This document shows, piece after piece, positions 61,001-64,000 of a DNA stretch of 64,000 bases (positions are counted from its first letter, which is position 1; each line of letters begins with the position of its first letter). The DNA comes from Phaeodactylibacter xiamenensis (GTDB taxonomy: Bacteria > Bacteroidota > Bacteroidia > Chitinophagales > Saprospiraceae), in the NCBI RefSeq assembly GCF_000759025.1, contig NZ_JPOS01000033.1:1-64000 (forward strand), written 5' to 3'. The notes under the pieces were generated by a model. The model was not told the origin of the DNA and did not search any database. It worked only from the letters and a program-made list of their open reading frames with translations. The translations under genes and the position numbers were made by a program.

Positions 61001-62083
61001 ATGAAATTCTCAAAATATATTTGGCTTTTTGTCATCGCACTGGCTTTTGGTTGTGACGAAGGCTACATCGATGATATTACTCCCGTAGAGACTGGTTCCG
61101 ATACGGAAAACCCGGAGGTGAAAATCAACTTCCCTGCAAACGGGACCTTGATCCGGGTAGTAGAGGACCTGACCGACATTACAGTTAGTTTCGAAGTGAC
61201 TGATGACATTTTCCTGGAACAAGTTACGCTGCAACTGGATGGTACTACTTTTGCCACCTTGTCAAACTTCAAAGATTTCCGCAGGGTAGTCGAAGAGGTG
61301 GTCTATGAAGACTTGACCAATGGCCCGCACACCCTGACTATTACGGCAGTGGATGGAGAGGGCAAAACAGGCTCCGCTTCAGTAGACTTCGAAAAAACCG
61401 AGCCTTACACCGCAAAGTATGACGGTGAGGTATTCTACATGCCTTTTGACAATGAGTATCTGGAGTTGCTCACTTTAACTTCTGCCGAAAGGGTAGGTAG
61501 TCCAGGGTTTACTTCAGATGCCAAAGTCGGAACCGGCGCCTATGCTGGTGCAGAAGGCGCGTACCTCACATTCCCGGCAGCAGGGCTGGTCAATGAGGAG
61601 TTTTCGGCTGTGATGTGGTATAAGTTGAACGCTGAGCCCAACCGTGCCGGTGTTCTTGTTATGGGCCCCGAAGGAGAGGATGCTCCCCCTGCTACCTTGA
61701 ACAATGGATTTAAATTCTTCAGAGAAGCTGGAGGAGACAATCAGATATTCAAGCTGAATGTCGGCACTGGTGAAGGGAATAGCTGGTTTGATGGTGGTCA
61801 GGATGCCAGCCTGAATCCGGCAGTGGATACAGATTGGCAGCACCTTGCTTTCACCATTTCCCCGGAAGGGAATACCGTCTACATCAACGGAAACGTGGTG
61901 AGAACGGGCGATTTTGCTGGTCCAAGCTGGGAAGGCGTTGAAATCATGTCAATCATGTCTGGCGCACCAAACTTCACACACTGGAACCATAACTCTGACG
62001 TAAGTCAACTGGATGAATTGCGGATTTTCAACAGGGCGCTGACTCAGGAAGAAATCCAGCAAATCATTGATGATGAATCGTAA
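61001..62083 (+). CDS. LamG/jelly-roll surface lipoprotein of the SusCD operon
   Basis: A 360-residue lipoprotein (MKFSKYIWLFVIALAFGCDE, C18 followed by acidic DEGYIDD, a likely surface-exposure signal). Residues 35-130 form an Ig-like beta-sandwich (PEVKINFPANGTLIRVVEDL), and 140-355 a concanavalin-like LamG_3 domain (GAYAGAEGAYLTFPAAG, WQHLAFTISPEGNTVYINGN, LDELRIFNRALTQEEIQQII). The place after SusD is usual for SusE/SusF-type or surface glycan-binding proteins, so it probably binds the polysaccharide on the cell surface. No catalytic motif. A terminator follows. Confidence 0.85.
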   Translation: MKFSKYIWLFVIALAFGCDEGYIDDITPVETGSDTENPEVKINFPANGTLIRVVEDLTDITVSFEVTDDIFLEQVTLQLDGTTFATLSNFKDFRRVVEEVVYEDLTNGPHTLTITAVDGEGKTGSASVDFEKTEPYTAKYDGEVFYMPFDNEYLELLTLTSAERVGSPGFTSDAKVGTGAYAGAEGAYLTFPAAGLVNEEFSAVMWYKLNAEPNRAGVLVMGPEGEDAPPATLNNGFKFFREAGGDNQIFKLNVGTGEGNSWFDGGQDASLNPAVDTDWQHLAFTISPEGNTVYINGNVVRTGDFAGPSWEGVEIMSIMSGAPNFTHWNHNSDVSQLDELRIFNRALTQEEIQQIIDDES

Positions 62084-62109
62084 GGTCTAAAGCTGTTTAC
62101 GATACTTTA

Positions 62110-62150
62110 AATGTTGGATGCTCCAAAGCGGAGTATCCAACATTTTTTTT
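62110..62150 (+). terminator. Rho-independent terminator of the SusCD operon
   Basis: AATGTTGGATGCTCC (62110-62124) pairs with GGAGTATCCAACATT (62130-62144), 15 bp with one wobble, followed by eight T. It lies 27 bp after the stop. Confidence 0.9.
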
Positions 62151-62256
62151 GCCCATCCAATATTGACTGAAGGACCTCAATCCTATAAGGTCATCCTGGT
62201 AGTCCGTCAGCAGTGTGAGGCTTAAAAACGGTATCACAAATAGTCAGGCTGCGAAA

Positions 62257-64000
62257 TCAACTCAGCTGCGCCAGAAACTCCTCCTCCGTTAACACCTGAA
62301 CAGTGCCCAGCGCCTGTGCTTTTTTGAGCTTAGACCCGGCTTTCTCACCCACCACCAGCACATCCAGATTGCCACTTACGGCGCTGATATTTTTGGCACC
62401 GGCTGCTTCCGCTTTGGCCTGTGCTTCCTTTCGGCTCATTGTTTGAAGGGAGCCGGTAAAGAGAATGGTTTTGCCGACAAAGGGCCCGTCACCGGAAGCC
62501 GCTTTGGGGATATCATCTTCGGTTTGCTTCAGATTGACGCCAAGGGCTTCCATCTCCTCCAGCATTTTGATGTTGTGCTCGTCGTGAAAGTAGTGGGCAA
62601 TGTTCTCCGCGACTACCGGCCCGACATCCTTGATATTGGTGAAATCCTCAGTGGTCCATTCCCGCAGGTCCAGCACATGCTGGATCTCCGCTGCGATAAT
62701 TTTAGAGACCTTGCGCCCCAGGTGATGAATGGCGAGGCTGTGCAGCAACCGGTGAATAGGGTTTTGTTTGGCCTTCTCAATGGAGACTTTTAGGTTGTCG
62801 GCTGACTTTTGCCCGAAGCCTTCCAGTTGGGCAATTTGGTCGTAGTCCAGGCGGTAGACATCAGCAATCGTGCGCAACCACCCAAGCTCATAGAACCGCT
62901 CGATGATGGACTTGCCCATGCCGTCGATGTCCATAGCGTTTTTGGAGACGTGGAAGATAATCTGCTGCAGGTTTTGCGCTCCGCACACACAGGTAGGGCA
63001 GCGCCATGCGGCTTCCCCCTCTGCCCGGACCAGCTCCACCGGCTCATCCGTATCATTCACCGGGCAGGTCCGCGGGAATTTGATCGGTTGTTCGGAACCG
63101 TCCCGGAGCTCGTCCATTGCTTTGACGATGTAGGGGATGACGTCACCGGCACGCTCAACCAGCACCGTATCTCCAAGGTGCAGGTCTTTGCCGGTGATGA
63201 AGTCTTCATTGTGCAGGGAAACGGAAGCGACCGTTACGCCCGCCAGTTGCACCGGCTCTACCTTAGCCACCGGAGTGATGGATCCGATTTTGCCTACCTG
63301 ATACTCTACATTCAACAACTTGGTGGTCGCTTGTTTGGCTTTGAATTTGAAGGCGATAGACCAACGGGGATGATGGCTCGTATACCCGGTCCGCTCCTGC
63401 AGTTCCCGGTCGTTCACTTTGACCACCATGCCGTCTATTTCGTAGGGGTATTCCTCCCGCTTTTCCTGCCACTTCAGGCAAAAATCCACCACCTCCCTGA
63501 TGTTTTTGCAAACCTTTCGCTCATCGCCTTCCGCCGGTACCTTAAAGCCCAGCTGATGCAGCATATCCAGGCTCTCCTTATGGGAGTTGAAGTTGCTCAG
63601 CACGCTTTCACCGTTTTCGCCGGTAGCAAATCCAAGCGTGTAAATGAACGCTTCCAGCCCGCGCCGGGCCACTTCCTTAGGGTCCTTCATGCGCAGGGCA
63701 CCGGTGGCGGTGTTCCGGGCATTGGCAAACAAAGTCAGCCCCTCCTTTTGGCGGGTGGCATTGATCTCCTCGAATACATCCTTCCGGATGAGCACTTCGC
63801 CTCTAAGCTCTGCTTTTTGAATACCGTATTTAGAAAAGGCGGCTTTCAGCGGTACAGACCGGATCACACGGGCATTGGCGGTCATTTCTTCGCCCATTTG
63901 CCCGTTGCCCCGGGTAGCGCCGCGGACCAGTTGGTCATTCTCATACACCACCGCTATGCTGCCCCCGTCGAATTTGGGCTCCACAGCGTATTCGATGTCC
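62257..64000 (-). CDS. ligA: NAD+-dependent DNA ligase (N-terminal part beyond window)
   Basis: LigA joins nicked DNA with NAD+ in replication and repair. 581 codons are present, entering from the window end. The adenylated lysine is in VEPKFDGGSIAVVYENDQL, followed by GNGQMGEEMTANARVIRSVP, the OB-fold region (VGKIGSITPVAKVEPVQLAG, GDTVLVERAGDVIPYIVKAM), zinc finger, helix-hairpin-helix repeats (AMDIDGMGKSIIERF, LEGFGQKSADNLK) and a C-terminal BRCT domain (GKTILFTGSLQTMSRKEAQA). The zinc finger is altered: CPVNDTDEP has N where the second Cys is expected and the last part is RCPTCVCGAQ. The N-terminal Ia domain lies outside. A GTG at 63984 is internal, not the start. Confidence 0.95.
   Translation of the reverse strand, partial: DIEYAVEPKFDGGSIAVVYENDQLVRGATRGNGQMGEEMTANARVIRSVPLKAAFSKYGIQKAELRGEVLIRKDVFEEINATRQKEGLTLFANARNTATGALRMKDPKEVARRGLEAFIYTLGFATGENGESVLSNFNSHKESLDMLHQLGFKVPAEGDERKVCKNIREVVDFCLKWQEKREEYPYEIDGMVVKVNDRELQERTGYTSHHPRWSIAFKFKAKQATTKLLNVEYQVGKIGSITPVAKVEPVQLAGVTVASVSLHNEDFITGKDLHLGDTVLVERAGDVIPYIVKAMDELRDGSEQPIKFPRTCPVNDTDEPVELVRAEGEAAWRCPTCVCGAQNLQQIIFHVSKNAMDIDGMGKSIIERFYELGWLRTIADVYRLDYDQIAQLEGFGQKSADNLKVSIEKAKQNPIHRLLHSLAIHHLGRKVSKIIAAEIQHVLDLREWTTEDFTNIKDVGPVVAENIAHYFHDEHNIKMLEEMEALGVNLKQTEDDIPKAASGDGPFVGKTILFTGSLQTMSRKEAQAKAEAAGAKNISAVSGNLDVLVVGEKAGSKLKKAQALGTVQVLTEEEFLAQLS

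Noticed and set aside
1-64000. CRISPR array, rRNA genes or complete tRNA genes
   Set aside because: No regularly spaced repeats with unique spacers and no conserved rRNA or tRNA blocks were seen on either strand.

Overview
The window looks like a chromosome segment from a marine or soil Bacteroidota, most likely a Saprospiria/Lewinella-type bacterium (inference). The signs are a SusC/SusD pair, several large secreted proteins with C-terminal type IX secretion (T9SS) sorting tails, 'choice-of-anchor' domains, a LytS/LytTR two-component pair with a sensory propeller, and Bacteroidota-type promoters (TTG, about 20 bp, TAnnTTTG) upstream of hppA and the aconitase gene.

Layout. (1) 1-11.6 kb is an accessory region full of mobile and broken genes: an ISL3-family element that cut the start off an outer-membrane receptor gene; two tandem ParDE-like toxin-antitoxin modules, the second with its toxin destroyed by a repeat; a VapC-like remnant; a xisHI pair broken twice (frameshift in xisH, a 1.39-kb IS in xisI); two different Fic-protein remnants; and a small membrane-protein gene split by a 1.33-kb IS and bracketed by a 27-bp direct repeat. 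Related palindromic repeats separate these units. (2) 11.6-25.1 kb is core metabolism: glutamyl-tRNA reductase, a THI5-like binding protein, K+-dependent membrane pyrophosphatase, C-terminal processing protease, an ABC-F ATPase, a TPR/von Willebrand protein and aconitase. (3) 25.1-41.0 kb carries envelope and secreted proteins, a PQQ-type sugar dehydrogenase-like protein, and a LytS/LytTR sensor-regulator pair. (4) 41.1-41.5 kb holds two abutting palindromic elements. (5) 41.7-62.1 kb codes for a multidomain secreted nuclease-like protein, a sulfatase and a probable polysaccharide utilization locus: two GH144-like glucanases, an esterase-GH3 fusion, a GH43-like lipoprotein, SusC, SusD and a LamG surface lipoprotein. 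(6) The end holds most of ligA on the minus strand.

How the genes fit together. The GH144 + GH3 + SusCD set points to beta-1,2-glucan (or decorated cyclic beta-1,2-glucan) use: surface lipoproteins bind the glycan, GH144 enzymes cut it, SusCD imports oligosaccharides, and the periplasmic GH3 with its attached esterase trims them. This substrate is an inference from family membership. The points most worth a second look are the esterase-GH3 fusion inside this locus, the nuclease domain nested inside an Ig-like domain (42.1-43.1 kb), the twin palindromes at 41.2-41.5 kb, and the layered decay of the toxin/defence-like genes at 3.3-11.6 kb, where reading frames can be rebuilt by removing each IS and one target-site copy.
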